A stretch of DNA of 64,000 nt from Lacticaseibacillus kribbianus. Lineage in GTDB: Bacteria > Bacillota > Bacilli > Lactobacillales > Lactobacillaceae. Positions within the stretch are counted from its first letter, which is position 1. Every line of letters starts with the position of its first letter. Of this stretch, positions 43,266 to 52,273 are shown one piece after another. The translations under genes were made by a program, and so were the position numbers. The notes under the pieces are model-generated. The model worked only from the letters and a program-made list of their open reading frames with translations, made no database searches and was not told the origin of the DNA. The stretch is from the NCBI RefSeq assembly GCF_020180945.1, contig NZ_JAIPUL010000001.1:434001-498000 (forward strand), written 5' to 3'.

Positions 43266-45053
43266 TCACAGGGCCTTGAGCATCCGCAGCTGCGCATCGT
43301 ACAGCTGGAAGTACTCACCGTGCTTGGCCATCAGTTCGTTGTGGTTGCCGGCCTCGACGATCTCGCCGTGGTTGATCACCAGAATCTTGTCGGCGCGCTG
43401 AATGGTGGACAGGCGGTGGGCGACGATGAAGCTGGTGCGGCCGCGCAGGAGCTCCTGCAGGCCGGCCTGGAGCAGCTGTTCGGTGTGGGTGTCAATCGCC
43501 GCGGTGGCCTCGTCGAGGATCAGAATCTTCGGGTTGGCCAAAAGCGTCCGGGCGAAGGCGATCAGCTGGCGCTGGCCGGCCGAAAGGGACACGCCGCGCT
43601 CCTGGACGATGGTGTTGTAGCCGTCCTTGAGGTCGCGGATGAAGTCGTCGGCGCGGGCAACCTTGGAGGCCTGGATGATCTCCTCTTCGGTCGCGTCGAG
43701 CTTGCCGTAGCGGATGTTTTCCATAATGGTGCCGGAGAAGATGAACGTGTCCTGAAGCATCACGCCCATCTGCGCGCGCAGCGACTGGATGGTGACGCGG
43801 GAGATATCCACGCCGTCGATCAGGACGCGGCCGTCGGAAACATTATAGAAGCGCGACAGCAGGTTGATGATGGTGGACTTGCCGGCACCGGTCGGGCCGA
43901 CCAGCGCGATGGTTTCGCCCGGGGCGGCATGGAAGTCGACGTGGTGCAGAATCTCAGGTTCATCCGGATCGTAGCGGAAGGACACGTCATCGAAGCGCAC
44001 GTCGCCGTGGATCGGCGGCAGGGCGAAGGCCCCGGGCTGGTCGGTGACCTCGGGCTTTTCGTCCAGGGTCTCGAAGATGCGCTCCAGGTAGGCGCTGGCG
44101 GTGATCAGGGAGTTGTAGAAGTTCCCGATGTTGATTACCGGGTTCCAGAAGTTGTTGACGTAGCCCAAAAACGCGATCAGCGTACCGGTGGAAACCACCA
44201 CGCCGACTTGCTGGATGCCGATGAAGTAGATCAAGGCGGTGGTCAACGTCGAAATGTTTTGCACCCCAGGCCACAGGGCAAACTGCCAACGCACGGCGGT
44301 CATGTAGGTCCGGCGATTCTCCTCGGCGACGCCGTCGAAGGTCTCAGTCGCGTTGGCCTCTTGCGCAAAGCCCTGGGTCACCTTGATGCCGGCGATGCTT
44401 TCGTGAATGTAGGCGTTCAGGTTGGACTGCTTGTTGGACAGCTCCTGATAGGCCTTGTGCTGGTAGTGCTGAATGACCCAGGTCCACACGGCGAGGACCG
44501 GAATCAGCAGCATGCTGTACAGGGTCAGCCGCCAGTTGATGGCGAACATGAATACCAGCGTGACCAGAAGGTTGATCAGGTCGGAAATCAGGTTGATCAG
44601 CCCGTTGGACAGGAGGTCGGACAGCGTGTTGATGTAGTTAACCACGCGGATCAGGATTTTGCCGTGCGGCCGCGAGTCGAAGTAGGAGAACGGCAGGGTC
44701 TGGAGGTGGGTGAAAATGTCCGTGCGCATGTCGCGCAGCAGGTCCTGACCGATCTCGGTGATGGCCCAGATCCGGTAGCGGTAGCACGCAAAGGCAATCA
44801 TCAGGGTGACGAGGAACACCCCAGACAAAATTCCGAGTGCCGCCATGTTGTGGTTAGGGATGTAGTTATCGATTGCGACCTTGGTCAGGTACGGGCCAAG
44901 GATCAGCGCGACGTTCCCAATCAGGATGGAGCCAAGGGCCAGCGCCAGTTTCTTCTTGTACGGGCGCAGGTAGTGGCCCAGCCGGGCGTAGTCGTGGAAG
45001 TTGAACTTTTCGGAGTACTCCTCGTCTTCGTCAAAGGTGTTACGCTTGGCCAT
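43266..45053 (-). CDS. Heterodimeric ABC multidrug exporter, LmrD-like subunit
   Basis: 595 residues: six membrane segments (about 35-330) and an ATPase domain with Walker A GPTGAGKST, signature LSAGQRQ and Walker B ILILDEATAAID. The catalytic Glu is present but the signature has A in place of the second G. The start chosen is the ATG behind GACGGAGGTGATG, after the end of the upstream subunit, which it overlaps by 14 bases. By family it exports hydrophobic drugs or lipids with its partner. Confidence 0.9.
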   Translation of the reverse strand: MAKRNTFDEDEEYSEKFNFHDYARLGHYLRPYKKKLALALGSILIGNVALILGPYLTKVAIDNYIPNHNMAALGILSGVFLVTLMIAFACYRYRIWAITEIGQDLLRDMRTDIFTHLQTLPFSYFDSRPHGKILIRVVNYINTLSDLLSNGLINLISDLINLLVTLVFMFAINWRLTLYSMLLIPVLAVWTWVIQHYQHKAYQELSNKQSNLNAYIHESIAGIKVTQGFAQEANATETFDGVAEENRRTYMTAVRWQFALWPGVQNISTLTTALIYFIGIQQVGVVVSTGTLIAFLGYVNNFWNPVINIGNFYNSLITASAYLERIFETLDEKPEVTDQPGAFALPPIHGDVRFDDVSFRYDPDEPEILHHVDFHAAPGETIALVGPTGAGKSTIINLLSRFYNVSDGRVLIDGVDISRVTIQSLRAQMGVMLQDTFIFSGTIMENIRYGKLDATEEEIIQASKVARADDFIRDLKDGYNTIVQERGVSLSAGQRQLIAFARTLLANPKILILDEATAAIDTHTEQLLQAGLQELLRGRTSFIVAHRLSTIQRADKILVINHGEIVEAGNHNELMAKHGEYFQLYDAQLRMLKAL

Positions 45054-46794
45054 GGTCATCACCTCCGTCAGTGGCACCAAGTTGCTTCTTGTAAGTTTCG
45101 GCGTAGTAGCCGTTTTGCGCCAGCAGGGTCTCGTGGGTCCCGCGCTCGACGATGCGGCCGTGGCGCAGGACGATGATCTGGTCGGCGGCACGCAGCGAGC
45201 TGATGCGGCTGGCGATGATGAACACTGTCTTGTCGGCCGCCGCGGACTTCAGGTGCCCTTGGATCTCCGCCTCGGTTTCCATGTCCAAGGCCGAGGTGGT
45301 GTCGTCCAGAATCAGGATCCGCGGATCCTTGACCAGGGCGCGGGTCAGGCTGATGCGCTGCTTTTGACCGCCGGACAGGCCGACGCCGCGCTCGCCAACA
45401 ACCGTGTCGTACCCCTCGGGCATCTCTTCAATGAACTCGTCGGCCGAGGCGACGGTTGCCATCTGCTTGATGAACGGCGCGTCGGCCGTGTGGTTACCGT
45501 AGCTGATGTTATCCTGGATGCTGTCGGAGAACAGGAAGAGGTCCTGCATGACGACGGTGATCTGGTCGCGCAGGGTGCGCACCGGCCAGTCCTTGGCGTC
45601 CTTGCCGTCGATCAGCACCTGGCCTTTGGTCGGGTCGTAGAAGCGGGCAATCAGGTCCATCAGCGTGGACTTACCCGAGCCCGTCTCCCCGAGAATCCCC
45701 ATAGTCTGGCCAGGCAGGACGTCGAAGTTGATGTCGTCGAGCACCGGCGTGTCCGGATCATCCGGGTAGGCGAAGCTGACGTGATCGAAGGTGACCTCGC
45801 CGCGCACGCGCGCCGGCACCGCGGCCGGCTTACCGGTGATCGCCGGCTTGGCCGCGAGCATCGAGCGAATCTTGATGGTCGCCGCAGAGAAGCGCTGCAT
45901 GTCATTGATTAGCCAGCCGCTCATGCGCATCGGCTGGTTCAGCATCCACAGGAAGCCGTTGAAGGTCACAAGGTCGCCCAGAGACATCTTGCCGGCGATG
46001 ACCAACCCGCCGCCCATAAAAAGGACGATCACGGACAGCAGCGAGGCGATGAAGTCCAAAGGTGGCAGGTAGCGCCGTGAAATCCGCGCGGAGTCCATGT
46101 TGCGGGCCTTGTACTCCAGGTTCAGCTTTTCGAACTTATCGATTTCGTACTGCTCGCGCGCGAAGGCCTTGACCACGCGGTTACCGGAGATGTTTTCCTC
46201 GACCATCGCGTTGAGGCGGGCGAAGCTCTGACGAAGCTCAAAGAAGATCGGCAACGCCTGTGAGCTCATTTTGTAGGTTAAAATGCCGATCAGTGGCGTC
46301 AGCACCACCAGCGCGATCATCAGCGGCACGTTGATGACGCTCATCACAATCACCGCGGCCAAGAACCACAGGACGCACTCGATGGCGTTGTAGGAGACCC
46401 AAGCAATCATGTTGCGAATCGCGTCGGTATCCCCGGTCATCCGCGCCATGATGTCGCCGGTGCGAACCGTGTTGAAGAAGTTGAAGTCCAGAGACTGAAG
46501 CTTCGCAAACAGGTCGTGGCGGATGTCGAACAGCGCGTTTTGGCCGATCTGCTCGAAGAGGATGCAGTAGATGTAGCGGATGATGGTGCGAAAAAGCGTG
46601 ACACCGATCATGATGGCCAGCATGGGAATCAGGCGGTCGGTGTGGCCCTGCTCGATGACTTGGTCGACGATCATCCCGCCGAGCAGCGGGGCGACGACGA
46701 TGGCCAAGGCGTTGAGCAGAATCAGAATCACCGCGATGACCATTTTGGCGTGGTTGCGTCTGACGTACTGCCAGACCCAGGTGTAGGGATTCAT
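45040..46794 (-). CDS. Heterodimeric ABC multidrug exporter, LmrC-like subunit
   Basis: 584 residues, same layout: six membrane segments and an ATPase with GETGSGKST, a perfect LSGGQKQR signature and Walker B ILILDDTTSALD, where Asp replaces the catalytic Glu. This is the degenerate-site pattern of LmrCD/BmrCD heterodimers: the partner supplies the Glu and this subunit the intact signature. ATG follows GGAAGGAG. First gene of the leftward operon. Confidence 0.9.
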   Translation of the reverse strand: MNPYTWVWQYVRRNHAKMVIAVILILLNALAIVVAPLLGGMIVDQVIEQGHTDRLIPMLAIMIGVTLFRTIIRYIYCILFEQIGQNALFDIRHDLFAKLQSLDFNFFNTVRTGDIMARMTGDTDAIRNMIAWVSYNAIECVLWFLAAVIVMSVINVPLMIALVVLTPLIGILTYKMSSQALPIFFELRQSFARLNAMVEENISGNRVVKAFAREQYEIDKFEKLNLEYKARNMDSARISRRYLPPLDFIASLLSVIVLFMGGGLVIAGKMSLGDLVTFNGFLWMLNQPMRMSGWLINDMQRFSAATIKIRSMLAAKPAITGKPAAVPARVRGEVTFDHVSFAYPDDPDTPVLDDINFDVLPGQTMGILGETGSGKSTLMDLIARFYDPTKGQVLIDGKDAKDWPVRTLRDQITVVMQDLFLFSDSIQDNISYGNHTADAPFIKQMATVASADEFIEEMPEGYDTVVGERGVGLSGGQKQRISLTRALVKDPRILILDDTTSALDMETEAEIQGHLKSAAADKTVFIIASRISSLRAADQIIVLRHGRIVERGTHETLLAQNGYYAETYKKQLGATDGGDDHGQA

Positions 46795-46835
46795 AGTGTG
46801 CTCCTTCCATTACAGAAACAATAATGCCAGTCGGG

Positions 46836-47290
46836 TTAGTTGACTACGTGGGTTGATATTACCCGAACCACTGGGAACATGAATGGACTTTTTTGTCTGT
46901 TTACCCGGAGTTTTTTGATTCCCTCCGCAAACCGCTTCGCAACGCGGACCGGGTCACGCGAAAAAGTTTGCGGCGGCGCGCGATTGTGAAGAAACGCTGA
47001 GATGCCGGCACGGGTAACCCCCGACTGGCGGTCCCCGGGCCGAGTCAATGGGGCGCGTGCGGCCGACACACGCCAAAAACGCCTCGCGTTGCGAGACGTC
47101 AAAGATTCAGTGAGAACCCGGAGCGTCATGAATAGGCGCACGCCGACTGAGCGTCGGCCTGCAAACGCGGTGCGGACCAATCTGAGTAAACTGCCAGAGG
47201 ACCAGCGCCGGGAACCAATTGCGGCCCGGGTTCGCGCACTCGGTTCGGTCCGGCACCAAATTGGTCCTCCGCCCTGAGCCAAAGGTGTGA
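46836..47290. other. Non-coding stretch without a supported gene
   Basis: About 450 bases upstream of the ABC exporter operon and left of the repeat array. A 156-codon minus-strand frame (47306-46836) has no ribosome site and Arg-rich composition typical of a chance frame. A loose inverted motif (ACCAATTGCGG against CAAATTGGT, 47215-47268) may be a worn relative of the repeats to the right. Confidence 0.3.
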
Positions 47291-47324
47291 CCTGGGCGCC
47301 ATACATTGGGGCTCGACTCGCTCG

Positions 47325-47726
47325 GCTCCGCCCTGATTATCGTCGGGCTCCGCCAGGCAACGCGGGAGTGGCTAGCTACGCCCAATCACTCGGACCAAAG
47401 AGCGGCCCAAGCGCTTGGGCTAGGCTAGCCATCCCGCTAGAATCGCCCGGCTTCGCCCTGGTTATCGTCGGGCTCCGCCGGGCAACGCGGGTGCGCACAG
47501 CTTGCACTGGCACTCGGGCCAAAGGGCGGCCCAAGTGCCAGCGCGACGCTGTGCGACCCGCTAAGACCGCCCGGCTCCGCCCTGGTTATCGTCGGGCTCC
47601 GCCGGGCAACGCGGGTGCGCACAGCTTGCACTGGCACTCGGGCCAAAGGGCGGCCCAAGTGCCAGCGCGACGCTGTGCGACCCGCTAAGACCGCCCGGCT
47701 CCGCCCTGGTTATCGTCCGGCTCCGC
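47325..47726 (+). repeat. Array of palindromic repeats including two identical 124-bp copies
   Basis: Three units. The first hairpin (47361-47438) has clamp GCGGG/CCCGC, arm TGGCTAGC/GCTAGCCA, loop TACGC/GCTAG and inner arm CCAA/TTGG. The next two units, 47461-47584 and 47585-47708, are identical over 124 bp. They carry arms GCGCACAGC/GCTGTGCG and CTGGCACT/AGTGCCAG and core GGGCC-AAAGGGC-GGCCC. A partial flank repeats at 47709-47730. This and the preceding stretch fill the one-kilobase gap between the ABC exporter and YitT-like genes; no gene is credible inside. Confidence 0.88.
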
Positions 47727-47817
47727 CCTGGTCTTCAAATTAATTCCTGTCCTTTAGTTTGATGACACGCATTCGGGGCTGGGTTCGGTATAATTGGGGT
47801 AGCGCAACCGCTGCCAG

Positions 47818-48426
47818 TTACAAGGCGACGCCGAAGCGCTTCTCAAGCAAGCTCAAGGTTTGGGTGTAGATGATGATGAAGACCAAACCGAGCAGGAACG
47901 AGTGCAGCCCGAACTGCCAGGCGCCGATGGTCAGGATCAACAGGTTGATCACGCGCAGCGAGGTGGCCACCGGGAACTTCTCCCACTTGGCGTGAATTAC
48001 CAGGGCAAAAACGTCCAGCCCTGCGGTCGACGCGTGGTGGGCGATGCACAGGTAGTAGCCGACGCCCACGCAGATGCCGGCCAACGGCAGGCTGAGCCAC
48101 ACCGGCAGCGGCACGTGGACCGGGACCGCCTGGGCGAGGGAGAACCAGCCCATGTAGCTCAGGCTTGAGACAATTGAGTTGAGGAAGTTGCGCCGCCCCA
48201 GGAAAAGCAGCGAGGCCGCCAGGCAGACCAGCGTAATCGCGTTGGTCCAGAAGGTGACCGACAGCGGCGTGAGGCGCCCGGCAATCATGCTGGTGGCGGT
48301 GACGCCGCCGCTGATGATGTTCAGGGCAACCAGCACCCAGGAGTAGGCAAAGGCCGAGATGCCGTTGCCCAGAATGACGAACAGCAGGTCGCTGGTCGCC
48401 TCGCGCGTTGAAACTTGTGACTTCAT
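47818..48426 (-). CDS. YitT/YczE-like membrane protein
   Basis: 202 residues with five membrane segments (FVILGNGISAFAYSWVLVALNII..., GICVGVGYYLCIAHHAS). The glycine-rich GISAFA...SGGVTA pattern resembles the YitT N-terminal domain. Function of the family is unknown. ATG 48426 follows GAGGAGG. Divergent from the AraC regulator of the sulfatase locus, which may control it. Confidence 0.7.
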   Translation of the reverse strand: MKSQVSTREATSDLLFVILGNGISAFAYSWVLVALNIISGGVTATSMIAGRLTPLSVTFWTNAITLVCLAASLLFLGRRNFLNSIVSSLSYMGWFSLAQAVPVHVPLPVWLSLPLAGICVGVGYYLCIAHHASTAGLDVFALVIHAKWEKFPVATSLRVINLLILTIGAWQFGLHSFLLGLVFIIIYTQTLSLLEKRFGVAL

Positions 48427-48527
48427 GATTTTCCTCCTCAAGGTGCTGTAACCGCACCCAAAATGACACGACTAAGTGTGGCAGAGAACGGTCAGCCGCG
48501 CAATGGTAAAAACAAAGGACCCTAAAA

Positions 48528-49364
48528 ATGTTCGAACTCAAAACGTTTGCCCCAGACATTCTGTACGCCTTCACCTACCACAACGCACGGCCGGGCACGT
48601 ACCCGTACCACAGCCACGCGTTCCTGGAGATGTCGATTATGCTCAGCGGCACCTCGGATTACACCATCGAGGGCGTGACCACCCGCATCACGGCGGGGCA
48701 GGTGCTGCTGTTCAACCCCGGGGTTCACCACCAGGAGACACAGCTGCCCGGCACCGAAAGCACCCAGCTGCACATCGGCTTCCGCCAGATCGCGCTGCCC
48801 GGGGTCAAGCCGGACACGCTGCCGTTCGCGGATTCCGTGGTTGCGCTCGGCGATCAGGCCGACGCCTTTTTCGCCTGTGCTAAGCGGATTGCGGTCGAAA
48901 GCACCAACAACGGCGCGTTCGGCCACCAGCTTTTGGTGCAGGCGACGGTGGTGGAGCTGTTGTGCCTTTTGATGCGGGCGCTGCCGGATAACCGGGTGGC
49001 CGCCGACCGCGCGGTCACGACGACCCAGGCCGAGCCAAGCGTCGATCAGCAGGCGCTGGTGGCCAGCGCGACCTATTACCTTGAGGCCCACTACCAGGAG
49101 GCGGTGACCTTGACGGACCTGGCGGCGGACCTTCACGTCTCCGCCGCCCACCTGTCGCGCACGTTCAAGGCGGTGCGGGGGGAGAGCCCGATGAGCTACC
49201 TGACGGCCCTTAGGATGAAAAAGGCGACGCAGATCCTTAAGGAGACGGACCTGCCGATCAACCAGGTCGCGACCTCGGTCGGCTACCAGGATCCGTTCTA
49301 CTTCAGCCGGCTGTTCAAGCAGCACTACGGCGAACCCCCCTCAACGGTGCAGGGCCGCTCATGA
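48528..49364 (+). CDS. AraC-family regulator with cupin sensor
   Basis: 278 residues. Residues 10-90 form a cupin-like sugar-sensing domain (YHSHAFLEMSIMLSGTSDYTIEG, GQVLLFNPGVHHQE). Residues 175-275 are the double helix-turn-helix of AraC proteins (LTDLAADLHVSAAHLSRTFKAVRGESPMSYL, INQVATSVGYQDPFYFSRLFKQHYGEPP). It probably activates the sulfatase operon that begins 118 bases downstream when a sulfated sugar or its product is present (inference). AAAGGA precedes the ATG by nine bases. Confidence 0.87.
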   Translation: MFELKTFAPDILYAFTYHNARPGTYPYHSHAFLEMSIMLSGTSDYTIEGVTTRITAGQVLLFNPGVHHQETQLPGTESTQLHIGFRQIALPGVKPDTLPFADSVVALGDQADAFFACAKRIAVESTNNGAFGHQLLVQATVVELLCLLMRALPDNRVAADRAVTTTQAEPSVDQQALVASATYYLEAHYQEAVTLTDLAADLHVSAAHLSRTFKAVRGESPMSYLTALRMKKATQILKETDLPINQVATSVGYQDPFYFSRLFKQHYGEPPSTVQGRS

Positions 49365-49399
49365 TATACCTCTGGATACCAACTTTAGGGGTGGATTGA

Positions 49400-49427
49400 T
49401 TGCGCTTTTTTACGGGGTTGGCATACT
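49400..49427 (+). promoter_or_regulatory. Putative promoter of the sulfatase operon
   Basis: TTGCGC (49400-49405), 16-bp spacer, CATACT (49422-49427) with a TGG extension. Lies between the AraC gene and the first sulfatase; a weak -10 suits an activated promoter. Confidence 0.4.
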
Positions 49428-49481
49428 GAAGATAACGAGACCGTGCGGCCTGCGCGGTCCACTCAAAGGAGTGATTGGATT

Positions 49482-50873
49482 TTGAAACCAAATGTCCTCT
49501 TGATGATTGCCGATGACCAGCGCTTCAACACGATCCACGCGCTGGGCAACGACCAGATTATTACCCCGAACTTCGACAAGCTGGTGCACCGCGGGACCAG
49601 CTTCACCGAGGCGTTCATTCCGGGCGGCTCAAGCGGCGCCGTCTGCATGCCAAGCCGCGCGATGCTTGCGACCGGCCGCTACGTGACGTCTTGGGAAGAC
49701 GACGGGGCGACAATCCCGGACTCCCAGGCGCTGCTCGGTGAGGAGATGCAAAAGGGCGGCTACACCGCCTTTGGCACCGGCAAGTGGCACAACGGCACTC
49801 GAAGCTTCGCGCGCAGCTTCAACTCCGGCGCCAACATTTTCTTCGGCGGGATGTGGGACCACTGGAACGTGCCGGTCAATGACTACGACCCGACGGGCAA
49901 GTACGACCACCTGAAGACCTTCACCCAAGATCCGTTCTCGACCCACCGCACGATTCAGCTGCCCGCCGACCGCATCAACATCGGCAAGCACTCCACGGAC
50001 CTGTTCGCCGACACGATGATTCAGGCGATCCGCGACCACCAAGGCTCGGATCAACCCTTCTTCATGTACGGGGCGTTCATGGCGCCGCACGATCCGCGCA
50101 CGATGCCGGACAAGTACTCGGCGATGTACGACCCGGAGGCAATCGAGCTGCCGGACAACTACCTGCCGCAGCACCCCTTCGAGTTCGACATGCGCGCCCA
50201 GCGCGACGAGTCGCTTGAGGCCTACCCGAGAAAAATCAGCGCGGTCAAGCAACACATCGCCGACTACTACGGCATGATCACGCACATCGACGACCGCGTC
50301 GGCGACATTGTCTCCGCCCTTGAGGAAACCGGGCAGCTGGACACCACGCTGATTGTCTACGTGGCCGATCACGGGATCTCCCTGGGCCAGCACGGCTTGA
50401 TCGGCAAGCAGAACCTGTACGACAACTCGATTCGCATCCCGATGATCCTCGCCGGCCCCGGCATCCCCGAGGACCGACGGGTGGCGGGCAAGGCGCTTTT
50501 GCTCGACATGATGCCGACCATCCTGGACTACGTTGGGCTGCCGATTCCGGACGGCATCTTCGGCCACAGCCTGCTGCCGCAGATTCAGGGCAAGGCCGGC
50601 GGGCGCGATGAGGTCTACCTGCAGTTCACGGACAAGATCCGCGGGCTGGTGACGCCGGACTACAAGCTGATCGAGTACCGCACGATTCAGGGCTCGCACA
50701 CCCAGCTGTTCGACCGTCACACCGACCCCAACGAGGAGTACGACTTGTCGCACACCGCGTCGGCCCAGCCGATCATCGCCAAGATGCGGCGCAGGCTGCG
50801 TCAGCTGGCGCAGGCGCAGGGCGACCTGGACTTCTCGCAGGGCGAGCAGTTTTGGGCCCGCGACGAAAAGTAG
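49482..50873 (+). CDS. Cysteine-type sulfatase A
   Basis: 463 residues of the alkaline-phosphatase-like sulfatase fold. Metal ligands appear in MIADDQR (D11 and D12). The formylglycine motif is CMPSRAMLATGR with Cys55, a C-x-P-S-R site. GKWHNG and HDPRTMPDKY add substrate and metal residues, and ADHGISLGQHG the C-terminal metal site. There is no signal peptide, so it acts in the cytoplasm on imported sulfate esters. TTG 49482 (ten bases from AAAGGAG) aligns exactly with the paralogue's ATG. First gene of the operon; the anSME at 54684 would activate Cys55. The sugar substrate is unknown. Confidence 0.87.
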   Translation: MKPNVLLMIADDQRFNTIHALGNDQIITPNFDKLVHRGTSFTEAFIPGGSSGAVCMPSRAMLATGRYVTSWEDDGATIPDSQALLGEEMQKGGYTAFGTGKWHNGTRSFARSFNSGANIFFGGMWDHWNVPVNDYDPTGKYDHLKTFTQDPFSTHRTIQLPADRINIGKHSTDLFADTMIQAIRDHQGSDQPFFMYGAFMAPHDPRTMPDKYSAMYDPEAIELPDNYLPQHPFEFDMRAQRDESLEAYPRKISAVKQHIADYYGMITHIDDRVGDIVSALEETGQLDTTLIVYVADHGISLGQHGLIGKQNLYDNSIRIPMILAGPGIPEDRRVAGKALLLDMMPTILDYVGLPIPDGIFGHSLLPQIQGKAGGRDEVYLQFTDKIRGLVTPDYKLIEYRTIQGSHTQLFDRHTDPNEEYDLSHTASAQPIIAKMRRRLRQLAQAQGDLDFSQGEQFWARDEK

Positions 50874-50881
50874 GAGGCCGC

Positions 50882-52273
50882 ATGAAACCTAACATTCTGC
50901 TGATGATCGCAGATGACCAGCGCTTCAACACGATTCACGCGCTGGGCAACGCGCAGATCATCACCCCGAACTTCGACAAGCTGGTGCACCGCGGCACGAG
51001 CTTCACCGAGGCGTTCATCCCCGGCGGCTCCAGCGGCGCGGTCTGCATGCCCAGTCGCGCGATGCTGCACACCGGCCGCTACGTGACGTCCTGGGAGGAC
51101 TGCGGCGACGACCTGCCAGATTCCCAGCCGCTGCTCGGTGAGGAGTTGCAAAAGGGCGGCTATTCGACCTTCGGCACCGGCAAGTGGCACAACGGCACCC
51201 GAAGCTTCGCGCGCAGCTTTAACAACGCGGGCAACGTGTACTTCGGCGGCATGTGGGACCACTGGAACGTGCCGGTCAACGACTACGACCCGACCGGCAA
51301 GTATGACCACGTGCTGAACTTCACGTACGACCCGTTTTCCACCAACACGGTCTGGCACCTGCCGGCCGACCGCATCAACGTCGGCAAGCACTCCACCGAC
51401 CTGTTCGCCGACACCCTGATTGACCAGATCCGCGCGCACCAGGGGGCCACACAGCCGTTTTTCATGTACGGCGCGTTCATGGCGCCGCACGACCCGCGGA
51501 CCATGCCGGACAAGTACTCGGCGATGTACGACCCGGAGCAGATCGAATTGCCAGATAACTACCTGCCCCAGCACCCGTTCGAGTTCGACATCAGAGGCGA
51601 GCGCGACGAGCAGCTTGAGGCTTACCCGCGCCCGATTAGTCGCGTGCGCCAGCACCTGGCCGACTACTACGCGATGATCACCCACATCGACGACCGCGTC
51701 GGCGACATCGTCACCGCGCTTGAGGAAACCGGGCAGCTGGACAACACCCTGATTGTCTACGTCGCCGACCACGGGATCTCCCTGGGTCAGCACGGGCTGA
51801 TGGGCAAGCAGAACCTGTACGACAACTCGATTCGCATCCCGATGATCCTCGCCGGCCCCGGCATTCCCAAGGACCACCGGGTGGCGGGCAAGGCGCTGTT
51901 GCTCGACATGATGCCGACCTTGCTCGAGTACGCGGGGCTGCCGGTGCCCGACGGCGTCTTCGGCCACAGCCTGCTGCCGCAGATTGCGGGGCAGGCGGAC
52001 GGGCGCGACGAGGTCTACCTGCAGTTCACCGACAAGATTCGCGGCCTGGTGACGCCGGACTACAAGCTGATTGAGTACCGCACCAAGGACGGCTCGCACA
52101 CGCAGCTGTTCGACCGGCACCTGGATCCGGACGAAGAAGTTGATCTATCCTATACAGCCAAGGCCCAGCCGGTGATCGCCGCGATGCGGAAGCGGCTGCG
52201 CGAGTTCGCCGAAGTTCAGGGTGACCTGGCCTTCAGCCAGGGCCAGCGCTTTTGGGCACGGGAGGAAAAATGA
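50882..52273 (+). CDS. Cysteine-type sulfatase B, tandem paralogue of A
   Basis: 463 residues, same length as and very similar to sulfatase A throughout, with the same formylglycine motif (CMPSRAMLHTGR, Cys55), MIADDQR and ADHGISLGQHG. Differences cluster near residues 75-85 (SWEDCGDDLPDS against SWEDDGATIPDS) and around 140-150 (VLNFTYDPFSTN against LKTFTQDPFSTH), which may shift substrate choice. No signal peptide. TAGGAGG precedes the ATG; eight bases separate it from A. Its stop overlaps the start of the next gene. A tandem duplication, apparently kept by selection since both frames are intact. Confidence 0.87.
   Translation: MKPNILLMIADDQRFNTIHALGNAQIITPNFDKLVHRGTSFTEAFIPGGSSGAVCMPSRAMLHTGRYVTSWEDCGDDLPDSQPLLGEELQKGGYSTFGTGKWHNGTRSFARSFNNAGNVYFGGMWDHWNVPVNDYDPTGKYDHVLNFTYDPFSTNTVWHLPADRINVGKHSTDLFADTLIDQIRAHQGATQPFFMYGAFMAPHDPRTMPDKYSAMYDPEQIELPDNYLPQHPFEFDIRGERDEQLEAYPRPISRVRQHLADYYAMITHIDDRVGDIVTALEETGQLDNTLIVYVADHGISLGQHGLMGKQNLYDNSIRIPMILAGPGIPKDHRVAGKALLLDMMPTLLEYAGLPVPDGVFGHSLLPQIAGQADGRDEVYLQFTDKIRGLVTPDYKLIEYRTKDGSHTQLFDRHLDPDEEVDLSYTAKAQPVIAAMRKRLREFAEVQGDLAFSQGQRFWAREEK

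Noticed and set aside
43161-45176. 671-codon plus-strand frame opposite the ABC exporter
   Set aside because: Shadow of an exporter with intact Walker motifs on the minus strand; composition is low-complexity Val/Gly/Gln.
46836-47306. 156-codon minus-strand frame in the intergenic region
   Set aside because: No ribosome site, Arg-rich chance composition, partly over repeat-like sequence.
47325-47726. CRISPR array
   Set aside because: Units are about 120 bp palindromes that abut through conserved flanks; there are no uniform short repeats with unique spacers and no cas genes.
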